A DNA stretch of 64,000 bases from Pseudomonas frederiksbergensis (GTDB lineage: Bacteria; Pseudomonadota; Gammaproteobacteria; Pseudomonadales; Pseudomonadaceae): contig NZ_MOBR01000017.1 in the NCBI RefSeq assembly GCF_003732705.1, positions 124,001 through 188,000 on the forward strand, written 5' to 3'. Positions 34,412 to 43,640 of this stretch are shown here, piece after piece (positions within the stretch are counted from its first letter, which is position 1; each line of letters starts with the position of its first letter). The notes under the pieces were generated by a model. The model was not told where the DNA came from. It was given only the letters and a program-made list of their open reading frames with translations, and searched no databases. A program made the position numbers and the translations under genes.

Positions 34412-36472
34412 ATGATGAATATGCCCGTCAATAAACCGGTGGTCGCCAAGGCCCCGGAGCAACCGAAAACCGCGATCTCGGCCCTGTGGCGTCCGGCGCT
34501 GGTGCAAGCCTTCGTCAAGCTCGACCCACGGCAATTGCAGCGCGCGCCGGTGATGCTGGTGGTCGAACTGACCGCCGTGCTGACCACCGTGCTGTGCTTC
34601 ATTCCCGACGGCAGCGTGCCGACCTTTGTCGCGGCGCAAATCGCCTTGTGGCTGTGGTTCACGGTGCTGTTCGCCAACTTCGCCGAAGCCTTGGCCGAAG
34701 GTCGCGGCAAGGCGCGCGCCGACAGCCTCAAGGCCGGCAGTGAAGGCTTGAGCGCCCGTCGCCGCACTTCCAATGGCACCTTTCAGGTGGTGCCCGCCAC
34801 CAGCCTGCGCAAGGATGACGTGGTGCGCGTCGAAGCCGGGGAAATGATCCCCGGTGACGGCGAGGTGATTGAAGGTATCGCGGCGGTCAACGAAGCGGCG
34901 ATTACCGGTGAATCCGCACCGGTGATTCGCGAATCCGGCGGTGACCGTTCGGCCGTCACCGGTAATACCCGGCTGGTGTCCGACTGGCTGCTGGTGCGCA
35001 TCACCGCCAACCCGGGCGAGTCGACTCTGGATCGCATGATCGCTCTGGTCGAAGGCGCCAAACGCCAGAAAACCCCGAACGAAGTGGCGCTCGACATCCT
35101 GCTGATCGGCCTGACGCTGATCTTCCTGCTGGTGGTCGTGACCCTGCAACCGTTCGCCCACTTCGCCAACGGCAGCCTGCCGCTGGTGTTCCTGGTGGCG
35201 TTATTGGTCACGCTGATTCCAACCACGATTGGCGGTTTGTTGTCGGCCATCGGTATCGCCGGGATGGATCGCCTGGTGCGCTTGAATGTGATCGCCAAGT
35301 CCGGTCGCGCCGTGGAAGCGGCGGGGGACGTGCACGTCCTGCTGCTGGACAAGACCGGCACCATCACCTTCGGTAACCGTCGTTGCACCGCGGTGTATGC
35401 GGCGCCGGGCGTGAGCGCAAAAGAGCTGTCTGAAGGTGCGTTGTTTGCCTCGCTGGCCGATGACACGGCTGAAGGCAAGTCCATCGTCGAATACCTGCGT
35501 GGCCTGCATCCGCAGCCAGAGCCAAGCGCCGAACTGCTGACCGCCGTGCCATTCAGTGCCGAGACGCGCCTGTCCGGTGTCGACTATCAGGGCCGTGTGT
35601 ATCGCAAAGGCGCAGTGGATTCGCTGCTGGCCTTCGTCGGTCTGAAACGTGCTGACCTGGCACCGTCCCTGTCCCGGGAAATCGACAAGATCGCCCAGAG
35701 CGGCGGCACCCCGTTGCTGGTCTGCGCCGACGGCAAATTGCTCGGCGCGATTCACCTCAAAGACGTGGTCAAGCCTGGCATTCGCGAGCGTTTTGCCGAG
35801 CTGCGCAAACTGGGGATTCGCACCGTCATGGTGACCGGCGACAACCCGCTGACCGCCGCCGCGATTGCCGCTGAAGCGGGCGTCGATGACGTCCTGGCCG
35901 AAGCCACCCCGGAGAAAAAACTGGCGCGCATTCGCCACGAGCAGAACGACGGTCGCCTGGTCGCCATGTGCGGCGACGGTGCCAACGATGCCCCGGCCCT
36001 GGCCCAGGCGGACGTGGGCATGGCGATGAACGACGGCACCCAAGCGGCGCGCGAAGCAGCCAACATGGTCGACCTCGACAGCGACCCGACCAAGCTGCTG
36101 GACGTGGTGCAGATCGGTAAAGAGTTGCTGGTGACCCGTGGCGCGTTGACGACCTTTTCCATCGCCAACGACGTGGCCAAGTACTTCGCGATCCTGCCGG
36201 CACTGTTCGCCTCGATCTACCCGCAACTCGGGGTGCTGAACGTCATGCACCTGAGCAGCCCGCAGAGCGCGATCCTCTCGGCGATTGTGTTCAACGCCTT
36301 GATCATTGTTGTGCTGATTCCCCTGGCGCTGCGCGGTGTACGGGTGCAAGCAGCGAGTGCGGCGGCGCTGTTGCGACGCAACCTGCTGATCTACGGCCTG
36401 GGCGGGATTCTGGTGCCGTTCGTGGGCATCAAGGCCATCGACATGCTGTTGACGGCGTTGCATTTGGTTTAG
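34412..36472 (+). CDS. kdpB: Potassium-transporting ATPase subunit B (P-type ATPase)
   Basis: KdpB is the P-type ATPase subunit that energises K+ uptake. The protein has 686 residues. Landmarks are ITGESAPV in the actuator domain, DKTGTITFGNR with the phosphorylated aspartate, MVTGDNPLTAAAIAAEAGVDD in the nucleotide domain and GDGANDAPALAQADVG. ATG 34412 is chosen over the TTG three bases before; AGGAG precedes. A 258-base gap with a repeat separates it from kdpC, which is unusual for an operon whose genes normally abut. Confidence 0.97.
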   Translation: MMNMPVNKPVVAKAPEQPKTAISALWRPALVQAFVKLDPRQLQRAPVMLVVELTAVLTTVLCFIPDGSVPTFVAAQIALWLWFTVLFANFAEALAEGRGKARADSLKAGSEGLSARRRTSNGTFQVVPATSLRKDDVVRVEAGEMIPGDGEVIEGIAAVNEAAITGESAPVIRESGGDRSAVTGNTRLVSDWLLVRITANPGESTLDRMIALVEGAKRQKTPNEVALDILLIGLTLIFLLVVVTLQPFAHFANGSLPLVFLVALLVTLIPTTIGGLLSAIGIAGMDRLVRLNVIAKSGRAVEAAGDVHVLLLDKTGTITFGNRRCTAVYAAPGVSAKELSEGALFASLADDTAEGKSIVEYLRGLHPQPEPSAELLTAVPFSAETRLSGVDYQGRVYRKGAVDSLLAFVGLKRADLAPSLSREIDKIAQSGGTPLLVCADGKLLGAIHLKDVVKPGIRERFAELRKLGIRTVMVTGDNPLTAAAIAAEAGVDDVLAEATPEKKLARIRHEQNDGRLVAMCGDGANDAPALAQADVGMAMNDGTQAAREAANMVDLDSDPTKLLDVVQIGKELLVTRGALTTFSIANDVAKYFAILPALFASIYPQLGVLNVMHLSSPQSAILSAIVFNALIIVVLIPLALRGVRVQAASAAALLRRNLLIYGLGGILVPFVGIKAIDMLLTALHLV

Positions 36473-36512
36473 GTGTGAGGCGGTTTTCGCATCGGAGCAG
36501 GGCTTGAAATCG

Positions 36513-36678
36513 ACCCCTCACCCTAACCCTCTCCCCAAGGGGGAGAGGGGACTGACCGAGGTGTTCATTCGGGTGACATCGACCTGAAATACCGAGCCGA
36601 ACTCCGATTTTGAAAAGCACAAAGATCGGCTCCCTTTCCCCTCTCCCCTCTGGGGAGAGGGCTGGGGTGAGGGGTGAC
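36513..36678. repeat. Imperfect inverted repeat between kdpB and kdpC, type D
   Basis: The left arm (36513-36550) starts ACCCCTCACCCTAACCCTCT and contains its own small hairpin CTCTCCCC...GGGGAGAGG type. The right arm (36640-36678) is an approximate reverse complement ending GGGTGAGGGGT. About 90 bases lie between. It fills most of the kdpB-kdpC gap. No ORF is supported inside it. Confidence 0.8.
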
Positions 36679-36730
36679 CCCACCTGACACACCACAGTTT
36701 TTTGCATTCCCCACATTCGAGGATTTTGAA

Positions 36731-37276
36731 ATGTCCACAATGATACGTCCGGCCCTGAGCCTGCTGGTGCTGATGACCCTGATCACCGGCGTCGCCTACC
36801 CGTTGGTGGTCACCGGCGTGGCCCAGGTTGCGTTCCCGGACCAGGCCAACGGCAGCCTGGTGCGCGACGCCGACGGTAAGGTCCGCGGCTCGTCGCTGAT
36901 TGCCCAGGATTTCGTCGGTGACGCCTGGTTCCATCCACGACCATCGGCCGGCGCGTTCGCCACCGTGTCGAGCAGCGCGAGCAACCTCTCGCCGAGCAAC
37001 CCGGCCCTCGCTACCCGGGTGTTCGACGATGCCAATAAACTGCTGGTGCCGGGGCAAGGTCCGGTGCCATTGGCGATGCTGACCACCTCCGGCAGCGGCC
37101 TCGATCCACACTTGCCACCGGCGGCGATTGCCTATCAACTGGCGCGTGTTGCGGCGGCGCGTAATTTGCCGGTGTCTACGCTTCAACAACTGCTGAACGC
37201 GAACATCGAACAGCCGCTGGTTGGGCCGCCGGTGGTGAATGTGTTGGCGTTGAACATCGCGCTGGAAAAGCTGTAA
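36731..37276 (+). CDS. kdpC: Potassium-transporting ATPase subunit C
   Basis: KdpC is a single-span subunit that assists ATP binding by KdpB. The 181-residue protein has an N-terminal span (LSLLVLMTLITGVAYPLVV), then QANGSLV, GSSLIAQDF, WFHPRPSA and the late GSGLDPHLPPAAI. ATG 36731 gives the usual start. The ribosome site is weak, and the gap before it holds an inverted repeat, so translation coupling with kdpB is lost. Confidence 0.96.
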   Translation: MSTMIRPALSLLVLMTLITGVAYPLVVTGVAQVAFPDQANGSLVRDADGKVRGSSLIAQDFVGDAWFHPRPSAGAFATVSSSASNLSPSNPALATRVFDDANKLLVPGQGPVPLAMLTTSGSGLDPHLPPAAIAYQLARVAAARNLPVSTLQQLLNANIEQPLVGPPVVNVLALNIALEKL

Positions 37277-37280
37277 GAGA

Positions 37281-37390
37281 TGATCGTTCCCACGCTCTGA
37301 GTGGGAATGCATCAAATGGACGCTCTGCGTCCGCTGTTGGGACGCAGAGCGTCCCGGGCTGCATTCCCACGCGGAGCGTGGGAACGATCA
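37281..37390. repeat. Long palindromic repeat between kdpC and kdpD, type C copy 1
   Basis: 110 bases with a perfect 17-base terminal inverted repeat: TGATCGTTCCCACGCTC at the left and its reverse complement at the right. Inner GACGCTCTGCGTCC and GGACGCAGAGCGTC arms also pair. The same element occurs at 40819-40933 and 43397-43507. Confidence 0.92.
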
Positions 37391-37408
37391 AAAAAGAGAT
37401 CCCCAAGC

Positions 37409-40060
37409 ATGAGCGATTCCGGCCGCGCCGACGCATTGTTAGCAGACCTGCCCCGCGACGGCCGTGGCCGGCTCAAGGTGTTCCTCGGTGCCGCGCCCGG
37501 TGTCGGCAAGACCTACGCCATGCTGCAAGCCGCCCACACCCAGCTGCGCCAAGGCGTGAAAATCATCGCCGGCGTGGTCGAGACCCACGGCCGCGCCGAA
37601 ACCGAAGCCCTGCTCGGTGGCCTGCCGCAACTGCCGTTGGTGCGCTCGGAATACCGTGGCGTGATGCTCGAAGAAATGGACCTCGACGGACTGCTCGCCG
37701 CCAAGCCGAAACTGGTGCTGGTCGACGAACTGGCCCACAGCAACGCCCCCGGCAGCCGTCACGCCAAGCGCTGGCAAGATATCCAGGAACTGCTGGCCGC
37801 CGGCATCGACGTCTACACCACCGTCAACGTCCAGCACCTGGAAAGTCTCAACGACAAAGTGCGCGGCATCACCGGCGTGCAGGTCCGCGAAACCTTGCCG
37901 GACTGGGTCCTTCAAGAAGCTTACGAACTGTTGCTGATCGACCTGCCACCCCGTGAATTGCTGGAGCGTCTGCGCGACGGCAAGGTCTACGTGCCGGAGC
38001 AGGCGCGGGCCGCGATTGATGCGTTCTTCACCCAGACCAACCTCACCGCCCTGCGGGAGATGGCGATGCAAACCGCCGCGGCCCAGGTCGATGACGACTT
38101 GGCCCAGGGTTATCGCCAACTCGGTCAGGCCGCGCCAGCGGTGCGCGGTCGCTTGTTGGTCGGTGTCGACGGCGATGCCCAGGCCGAGCGTCTGGTGCGG
38201 CATGCCAGCCGTGTCGCCCAGCGTCGGCATTTGCCGTGGAGCCTGGTGCATGTGGACAACGGCAGTGTGCGCGACGAGCAATCGCGCCTGCGCCTGCAAA
38301 GTGCCCAGCAACTGGCCGAACGCCTCGGCGGCGAAGTCGTTCTGCTGCGCGCCGGCGAGGTGGCGAAAACCCTGATCCAGCACGCCGCCGAGCGCCGCGC
38401 CAGCCTGGTGTTGGTCGGCCAGTCCCGCCAGCGTTTGCGTCGGCGCTTGTTCGGCGGCGGTCTGGCGTCTCGCTTGCTGCGCGATGCCCGTGGCCTGGAA
38501 ATCAACGTCCTCGACAGCGATCAGGAAGAGCACTCACCCCGTCAGCGTTCGACGCGCTCACTGGTCTGGTTCGACTACGCGCTGGCGCTGGTAGCAACGG
38601 TTTTGGCCAGTGCGTTGGCCTGGGCAGTGGCGAGTGTTTTGCCGCTGCCGAATATCTCCCTGGTGTTCCTCGCCGCCGTGTTGCTGGTGGCGGTGCGCAG
38701 CAGCCTCGGCCCGGCGCTGGCCTGTGCGGCGTTGTCGTTTCTGACCTACGACTTTCTGTTCATCCCGCCGAACTTCTCGTTCGCCATCCAGCGCGAAGAA
38801 GACGTCCTGACCTTGTTGTTCTTCCTGCTGATGGCGGCGCTCACCGGCAACCTCGCCGCGCGGCAGCGCCGGCAATTACAGGCCCTGCGCGACACCCAGG
38901 AAGAAACCACCGAACTGCTCGACCTGTCGCGCAAACTCACCGCCGCCACCGACCGCCAGGCGGTGGTCAGCGCCGCCGCCCAGCATTTGAACGGCTGGAG
39001 CGATCTGCAGTTGTGCCTGCTCAACCGCGACGGGCAGGGCGGCTGGAAAGTCGAGACCGGTGGCCCGCTGGAGTTCTCCGAAGCCGAACGCGCCGCCGCC
39101 GATTGGGCCTGGCAACACGATCAACCGGCGGGCGCCGGCACCGGCACTTTGCCGTTCGGGCGTTGGTGGTGGTGGCCGTTGTCGGTTGAGGATGGGCCGC
39201 TGGCATTGCTCGGTGTCTGTGCCAACGAAGGCCAGACCTTGAGCGGCCAGCGCCGGCGCTTGTTGACCGCGTTGAGCCAACCGCTGGCCCAGGCCCTGGC
39301 CCGTGCGCAATTGGCTGAAGACCTGGAGGCGGCGCGGCTGCACGGCGAAACCGAACAATTGCGCAGCGCCTTGTTGGCTTCGGTATCTCACGATTTGCGC
39401 ACACCGCTGACTTCGATGCGCGGCAGCATCGACAGCCTGCTGGCCCTCGGCGAAGCGATCCCGCTTGAGGATCGCCGCGAGCTGCTCGAAGGCACCCGGG
39501 ATGAAGCCGAACGCCTGGACCGCTACATCCAAAACCTGCTGGACATGACCCGTCTCGGTCACGGCGCCCTGAAACTGGCGCGGGACTGGGTGTCGCCCGC
39601 CGATATCGTTGGCAGTTCACTCAATCGTCTGCGCGCGGTACTGGCGCCGTTGCAGGTCAGCACCGAAGTGCCGGCCGAATTGCCGCTGCTGTACGTCCAT
39701 GCAGCGCTGATCGAACAGGCACTGGTCAACGTGATCGAAAACGCCGCGCGGTTTTCCCCGACACACGGGCGCCTGCAAGTGCGCGCCGGGGCCGATGACA
39801 ACGAGTTGTTTTTTGCCGTCAGTGATGAAGGCCCGGGGATTCCGGAGGACGAACGGGCGAAGATTTTCGACATGTTCTACACCGCCGCCCGTGGCGATCG
39901 CGGCGGGCAGGGCACCGGGCTGGGGCTGGCGATCTGTCAGGGCATGGTCGGCGCCCATGGCGGGCGGATCAGCGTCGCCGACGGCATCGAAGGGCGGGGC
40001 ACCTGCATCACGCTGCATCTGCCATTGCAGGAACAGCCAGGCTTTGAAAGTGAAGCCTGA
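37409..40060 (+). CDS. kdpD: Osmosensitive K+ sensor histidine kinase
   Basis: KdpD senses low K+ and phosphorylates KdpE. The protein has 883 residues. The order is an N-terminal KdpD domain with a Walker A-like GAAPGVGKTYAM and VDELAHSNAPGSRH, a universal-stress-protein domain, four close membrane spans (about residues 385-490), a GAF-like region, HisKA with the phospho-accepting histidine in SVSHDLRTPLTSMRGS, and the HATPase domain (NVIENAARFSP, DEGPGIP and GTGLGLAI). ATG 37409 follows repeat copy 1; frames further upstream run through that repeat. Confidence 0.96.
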   Translation: MSDSGRADALLADLPRDGRGRLKVFLGAAPGVGKTYAMLQAAHTQLRQGVKIIAGVVETHGRAETEALLGGLPQLPLVRSEYRGVMLEEMDLDGLLAAKPKLVLVDELAHSNAPGSRHAKRWQDIQELLAAGIDVYTTVNVQHLESLNDKVRGITGVQVRETLPDWVLQEAYELLLIDLPPRELLERLRDGKVYVPEQARAAIDAFFTQTNLTALREMAMQTAAAQVDDDLAQGYRQLGQAAPAVRGRLLVGVDGDAQAERLVRHASRVAQRRHLPWSLVHVDNGSVRDEQSRLRLQSAQQLAERLGGEVVLLRAGEVAKTLIQHAAERRASLVLVGQSRQRLRRRLFGGGLASRLLRDARGLEINVLDSDQEEHSPRQRSTRSLVWFDYALALVATVLASALAWAVASVLPLPNISLVFLAAVLLVAVRSSLGPALACAALSFLTYDFLFIPPNFSFAIQREEDVLTLLFFLLMAALTGNLAARQRRQLQALRDTQEETTELLDLSRKLTAATDRQAVVSAAAQHLNGWSDLQLCLLNRDGQGGWKVETGGPLEFSEAERAAADWAWQHDQPAGAGTGTLPFGRWWWWPLSVEDGPLALLGVCANEGQTLSGQRRRLLTALSQPLAQALARAQLAEDLEAARLHGETEQLRSALLASVSHDLRTPLTSMRGSIDSLLALGEAIPLEDRRELLEGTRDEAERLDRYIQNLLDMTRLGHGALKLARDWVSPADIVGSSLNRLRAVLAPLQVSTEVPAELPLLYVHAALIEQALVNVIENAARFSPTHGRLQVRAGADDNELFFAVSDEGPGIPEDERAKIFDMFYTAARGDRGGQGTGLGLAICQGMVGAHGGRISVADGIEGRGTCITLHLPLQEQPGFESEA

Positions 40061-40108
40061 TCGCGCTTGCGCTACTCTCTTGCCACTTCTTTGTGTTGAT
40101 GTGAATTC

Positions 40109-40798
40109 ATGAGCCAGACCGCGACCATTTTGGTCATCGACGACGAACCGCAGATCCGCAAGTTCCTGCGCATCAGCCTCGCCTCCCAGGGCTATAGAGT
40201 GCTGGAGGCCGGCACCGGCAACGAAGGCTTGGCGCAAGCCGCGCTGAACAAACCCGACCTGCTGGTGCTCGACCTCGGCTTGCCGGACATGGACGGCCAA
40301 CAAGTGTTGCGCGAGTTTCGCGAATGGTCGACGGTGCCGGTGCTGGTATTGTCGGTGCGAGCCAGCGAAGGGCAGAAGGTTGAAGCGCTGGATGGCGGCG
40401 CCAACGACTACGTGACCAAACCATTTGGCATCCAGGAATTTCTCGCCCGGGTGCGTGCCTTGTTGCGCCAGGCCCCGGCCGGCGAAGCCCAGCAAGCGGC
40501 CCTGACGTTCGGCCCGTTGACCGTGGACCTGGCCTATCGCCGAGTACTGCTCGACGGCGCCGAAGTGGCGCTGACCCGCAAGGAATACGCCGTGCTGGCG
40601 CAACTGGCGCGGCATCCGGGGCGGGTCATCACCCAGCAGCAATTGCTCAAGGACATCTGGGGGCCGACCCATACCGAGGACAGCCATTACCTGCGGATTG
40701 TGGTCGGGCATTTAAGGCAGAAACTGGCGGATGATCCGACCCAGCCAAGGTTTATCGTGACCGAGGCGGGGGTTGGGTATCGGTTGATCGAGTCCTGA
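40109..40798 (+). CDS. kdpE: KDP operon response regulator
   Basis: A 229-residue OmpR-family regulator. The receiver domain shows DDEPQIRK at the start, the phospho-aspartate in LLVLDLGLPDMDG and the conserved lysine in NDYVTKPFG. The C-terminal winged helix ends HYLRIVVGHLRQKL. Phosphorylated KdpE activates kdpFABC. It follows kdpD by 48 bases and is followed by repeat copy 2. Confidence 0.96.
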   Translation: MSQTATILVIDDEPQIRKFLRISLASQGYRVLEAGTGNEGLAQAALNKPDLLVLDLGLPDMDGQQVLREFREWSTVPVLVLSVRASEGQKVEALDGGANDYVTKPFGIQEFLARVRALLRQAPAGEAQQAALTFGPLTVDLAYRRVLLDGAEVALTRKEYAVLAQLARHPGRVITQQQLLKDIWGPTHTEDSHYLRIVVGHLRQKLADDPTQPRFIVTEAGVGYRLIES

Positions 40799-40818
40799 TC
40801 GTCCCCACGCGCTGATCA

Positions 40819-40933
40819 TGATCGTTCCCACGCTCCGCGTGGGAATGCATCCTGTGACGCTCCGCGTCACGACCTTAACGGCGGACGCGGAGCGTCCATG
40901 GCGGCATTCCCACGCGGAGCGTGGGAACGATCA
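40819..40933. repeat. Long palindromic repeat after kdpE, type C copy 2
   Basis: 115 bases whose two ends form a perfect 30-base inverted repeat (left end TGATCGTTCCCACGCTCCGC). An inner GTGACGC...GCGTCAC hairpin lies at about 40854-40870, followed by GGACGCGGAGCGTCC. It lies between the convergent kdpE and patatin genes and could act as a bidirectional 3' end. Confidence 0.93.
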
Positions 40934-40948
40934 GGTACTTTCAGATGC

Positions 40949-41986
40949 TCAGTTCTGCTCATTCTCATACCGATCCATCGTATCCCGCGCAATCTCCCGT
41001 CCCAGTGCGATCAATTCCGGCGCTTTGTAAAACTCGAAAAACCGGCACACACGCTTCGGCACGTTGATCAGGACGTCCGGCGGATACCCGGCAATCTTGT
41101 ACTGCGCCAACGAGGTCTGCATCACCTCGAAACTCTGGTTGATCAAGTCCAGCAAGGACGCCGGCCCGACGTTGTCGATGATGAACGAACCGGTGGCGGA
41201 CTTCGGCGCACCATCGGCTTGTGGCGCGGCGGCGGGTTGCTGGGCTTCGGGTTCAGCGGATTCGATCCACGGGTTGATTTCCGCCGCTTCTGCTTTCAAC
41301 GCTTCCTGTTCCAGCAACAATAATTGCTCAGCCTGTTTGCGCCGGAACGGCATCTTCGAACCCAGTGAATTGACCAGGCTGTTGAAACGCGACTTGAATG
41401 CCGGAGGACGCGGGATCACCGGCAGTTGATAGTGGCGCTGGTTGGTCGAGTTGAGGTTGACCGCGATGATCAAATCACAATGGCTCGACACCACGGGCAC
41501 GATCGGCAACGGATTCAGCAAGCCGCCATCGACCAGCATGCGATTGCCCTGCATCACCGGCGTGAACAAACTGGGGATCGCCGCCGAGGCGCGAATGGCC
41601 TGGTGCAGGCAACCGGCCTGGAACCAGATTTCCTGCTGGTTGGTCAGGTCGGTGGCCACCGCCGTGTAGGGGATGCGCAGGTCTTCGATATTGATCTCGC
41701 CAACGATCTTGCGGATCTGGCCGAAGACTTTTTCTCCGCGAATCGCCCCCAGCCGGAAGCTGACATCCACCAGACGTAACACATCGAGGTAATCCAGGCT
41801 TTCGATCCAATTGCGATATTCGTTGAGTTTGCCGGCGGCATAAATCCCGCCGACCACCGCACCCATGGAGCAACCGGCGATACAGGCGATGTCGTAGCCA
41901 CGCCGTTCGATCTCTTCAATGACACCGATATGGGCATAGCCCCGGGCTCCACCTGAGCCCAGCACCAATGCGACACGCTTTTTCAT
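40949..41986 (-). CDS. Patatin-like phospholipase family protein (RssA type)
   Basis: A 345-residue protein. It has an oxyanion-hole motif GSGGARGYAHIG (residues 9-20), the nucleophile elbow GCSMG and the catalytic aspartate in VDGGLLNPLP, the Ser-Asp dyad of patatins. After the catalytic domain comes a low-complexity A/E/P-rich segment (about residues 225-275) and a C-terminal helical part. The short name RssA is used for E. coli relatives, but the substrate is unknown. I chose ATG 41986 (MKKRVALVLG); the longer frame has no similar sequence. Confidence 0.9.
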   Translation of the reverse strand: MKKRVALVLGSGGARGYAHIGVIEEIERRGYDIACIAGCSMGAVVGGIYAAGKLNEYRNWIESLDYLDVLRLVDVSFRLGAIRGEKVFGQIRKIVGEINIEDLRIPYTAVATDLTNQQEIWFQAGCLHQAIRASAAIPSLFTPVMQGNRMLVDGGLLNPLPIVPVVSSHCDLIIAVNLNSTNQRHYQLPVIPRPPAFKSRFNSLVNSLGSKMPFRRKQAEQLLLLEQEALKAEAAEINPWIESAEPEAQQPAAAPQADGAPKSATGSFIIDNVGPASLLDLINQSFEVMQTSLAQYKIAGYPPDVLINVPKRVCRFFEFYKAPELIALGREIARDTMDRYENEQN

Positions 41987-42208
41987 GAATCGCCCTCGTC
42001 TGACAAGGTTCAACAATGCACCCATCGAGGGTCGCGCTTCAATCGGTAAGGTCGTAAGGGAGGGCAGGGGCGTCGTTTTTTCGACACTGCATGGCGACAG
42101 ATGGGTATGCTCGCGAGCGCTATAGTTTGTACGGGCGGCGCAAGGCACTTTTTGCGCGCCGCACCGTCTTACCTGCACAACTGTTTATCTATCTTTGAGG
42201 TGTTATCG

Positions 42209-42487
42209 ATGAAAGCCTGGATCTGTGTGCCTTTGATTGCCCTGGCACTGGCCGGTTGTGCCGGGAAAACTGCGTACCGCGACAGCTGCGGCACCCAGAT
42301 CGATGCGGCGTGGCATGAGCTGGATCTGGCCAAGGCCGAAGGTTTCGCCGGCACCGTCAGCTACTCTAAAGCACTGTCGCTGTTGACTGGCGCCAAGACA
42401 CAGCAGCAATTCGAAGCCTACGAAGGCTGCACCAGCAAGGCCGAGAAGGCGCGTTTCTATATTCGTGAGTCCCGCGCCGGTCGTTAA
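42209..42487 (+). CDS. Small putative lipoprotein, unknown function
   Basis: A 92-residue protein with a signal peptide (MKAWICVPLIALALAGCAG) and LAGC lipobox, lipidated at C17. The mature part is helical and charged, with cysteines C29 and C70 that could pair. GAGG precedes the ATG. A GC-rich hairpin (GGCGCAA with TTGCGC, 42137-42157) lies in the leader. I recognise it as a conserved pseudomonad type but know no function. Confidence 0.75.
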   Translation: MKAWICVPLIALALAGCAGKTAYRDSCGTQIDAAWHELDLAKAEGFAGTVSYSKALSLLTGAKTQQQFEAYEGCTSKAEKARFYIRESRAGR

Positions 42488-42576
42488 GCGCATGATGTAG
42501 CTCAATGCCTGCGGGTTTCGACGCAGGCAGGATGACATTGAGCGCGATAGCGGAAATTCGATACAGGGAGCAAGTG

Positions 42577-43344
42577 ATGTCTGCCTTGGTTGACCGGTTG
42601 GTGGCTCAGGTTCTGAGCATTGAAGTCCGTTTGCTGGCCTGCCAGGCACGCTTGAGTGCCCGCACCGACCCGGAAGCGCTGCACGATTTGCGCACCACGG
42701 TTCGGCGTTTGCGCAGCCTGTTGCGACCGCTGCGGGGGTTGCCCGGGGTCGAGCAACTGGAAGTGGCGGCGTCCGGTGTCGGGCAACTGACCACACCGTT
42801 GCGTGATCGCGAAGTGTTGGCGGCATACCTGCTCCAGCACGGTCAACCCGAGGCAGCGCAACGGCGCATGGCGCAAATGGACGTGGCCTATCCCACCGTC
42901 GCCACCAGCCCGCAAGTCATTCAATTGCTGATGATCCTTGACGCTTTTCCGCGATTCCTGCGGGCCTCCCAGCGTCAGGGATTGCTCAAGGGCTTGCGTA
43001 AACGCATCGAGAAACGCCTGGCCAAGCAGTGGGAAAAACTCGATGAAGCCCTGCACGACCCGGCCCATGACCGCCATCGTTTGCGCTTGTTGATCAAGCG
43101 TGTGCGCTATGGCATCGAGGCTTATCCCGAACTGGATCGCTTGCCGAAACCGGCGATGCCACGGCTAAAATCGGCCCAGGCCGCGTTGGGCGATTGGCAC
43201 GATTGCTGGCAGTGGCTTCTTCGGGCGGAACAAGAGGCCGACTTGCACCCCTGTGTTGCGGTCTGGAAAACCACCATGGCCAAGGCTGAAGGGCGTGCCG
43301 ACCGCGTGCTCGACAAACTCAGCGCCGCCTGCTTCAAATCCTGA
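42577..43344 (+). CDS. CHAD domain protein
   Basis: A 255-residue helical protein with two CHAD-type repeats: EALHDLRTTVRRLRSLLRPL in the first and HRLRLLIKRVRYGIEAY in the second, the basic and histidine-rich helices of the family. CHAD domains bind inorganic polyphosphate and often localise to polyphosphate granules. No CYTH domain is fused and no ppk is adjacent. GGGAG lies upstream of ATG 42577. Confidence 0.88.
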   Translation: MSALVDRLVAQVLSIEVRLLACQARLSARTDPEALHDLRTTVRRLRSLLRPLRGLPGVEQLEVAASGVGQLTTPLRDREVLAAYLLQHGQPEAAQRRMAQMDVAYPTVATSPQVIQLLMILDAFPRFLRASQRQGLLKGLRKRIEKRLAKQWEKLDEALHDPAHDRHRLRLLIKRVRYGIEAYPELDRLPKPAMPRLKSAQAALGDWHDCWQWLLRAEQEADLHPCVAVWKTTMAKAEGRADRVLDKLSAACFKS

Positions 43345-43361
43345 AGTCAGCACTAATCCTC

Positions 43362-43384
43362 TGTGGGAGCGAGCCTGCTCGCGA
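43362..43384. repeat. REP half-site, type B
   Basis: TGTGGGAGCGAGCCTGCTCG followed by CGA, a single arm with an internal GCGAGC/GCTCGC palindrome. A paired version occurs at 46645-46733. It sits just before type C copy 3. Confidence 0.8.
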
Positions 43385-43396
43385 AAACGGTTTGAT

Positions 43397-43507
43397 TGAT
43401 CGTTCCCACGCTCCGCGTGGGAATGCATCCCGTGACGCTCCGCGTCACTTTTGAAACGGACGCAGAGCGTCCATGGCGGCATTCCCACCAGAGCGTGGGA
43501 ACGATCA
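43397..43507. repeat. Long palindromic repeat, type C copy 3
   Basis: 111 bases beginning TGATCGTTCCCACGCTCCGC and ending in the reverse complement, with a short deletion in the right arm relative to copy 2 (CCACCAGAGCG instead of CCACGCGGAGCG). The inner structure is the same. Between CHAD and thioesterase genes. No ORF is supported in 43345-43640. Confidence 0.92.
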
Positions 43508-43640
43508 AAACAGTTGGTTTTGTGTCGGGCATAAGACCTGCGCGGCTCTTCTGTCAGTGCATTTGTCCGGAATAAGCGCTGTATCCCCTCCGCAGGCTGG
43601 TTAACATCCCCCACATCCTTTTCCGTTTTCTGAGGTTCCC

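Noticed and set aside
32698..34779. 693-codon minus-strand open frame across kdpA/kdpB
   Set aside because: Histidine- and glutamine-rich antisense shadow of kdpA and kdpB in high-GC DNA; no motif and no ribosome site.
35201..36463. 420-codon minus-strand frame opposite kdpB
   Set aside because: Shadow of kdpB, low-complexity and without a start site.
36514..36676. CRISPR-like spacing of repeats
   Set aside because: Only two arms in inverted orientation, no regular direct repeats or spacers; same for all REP elements in the window.
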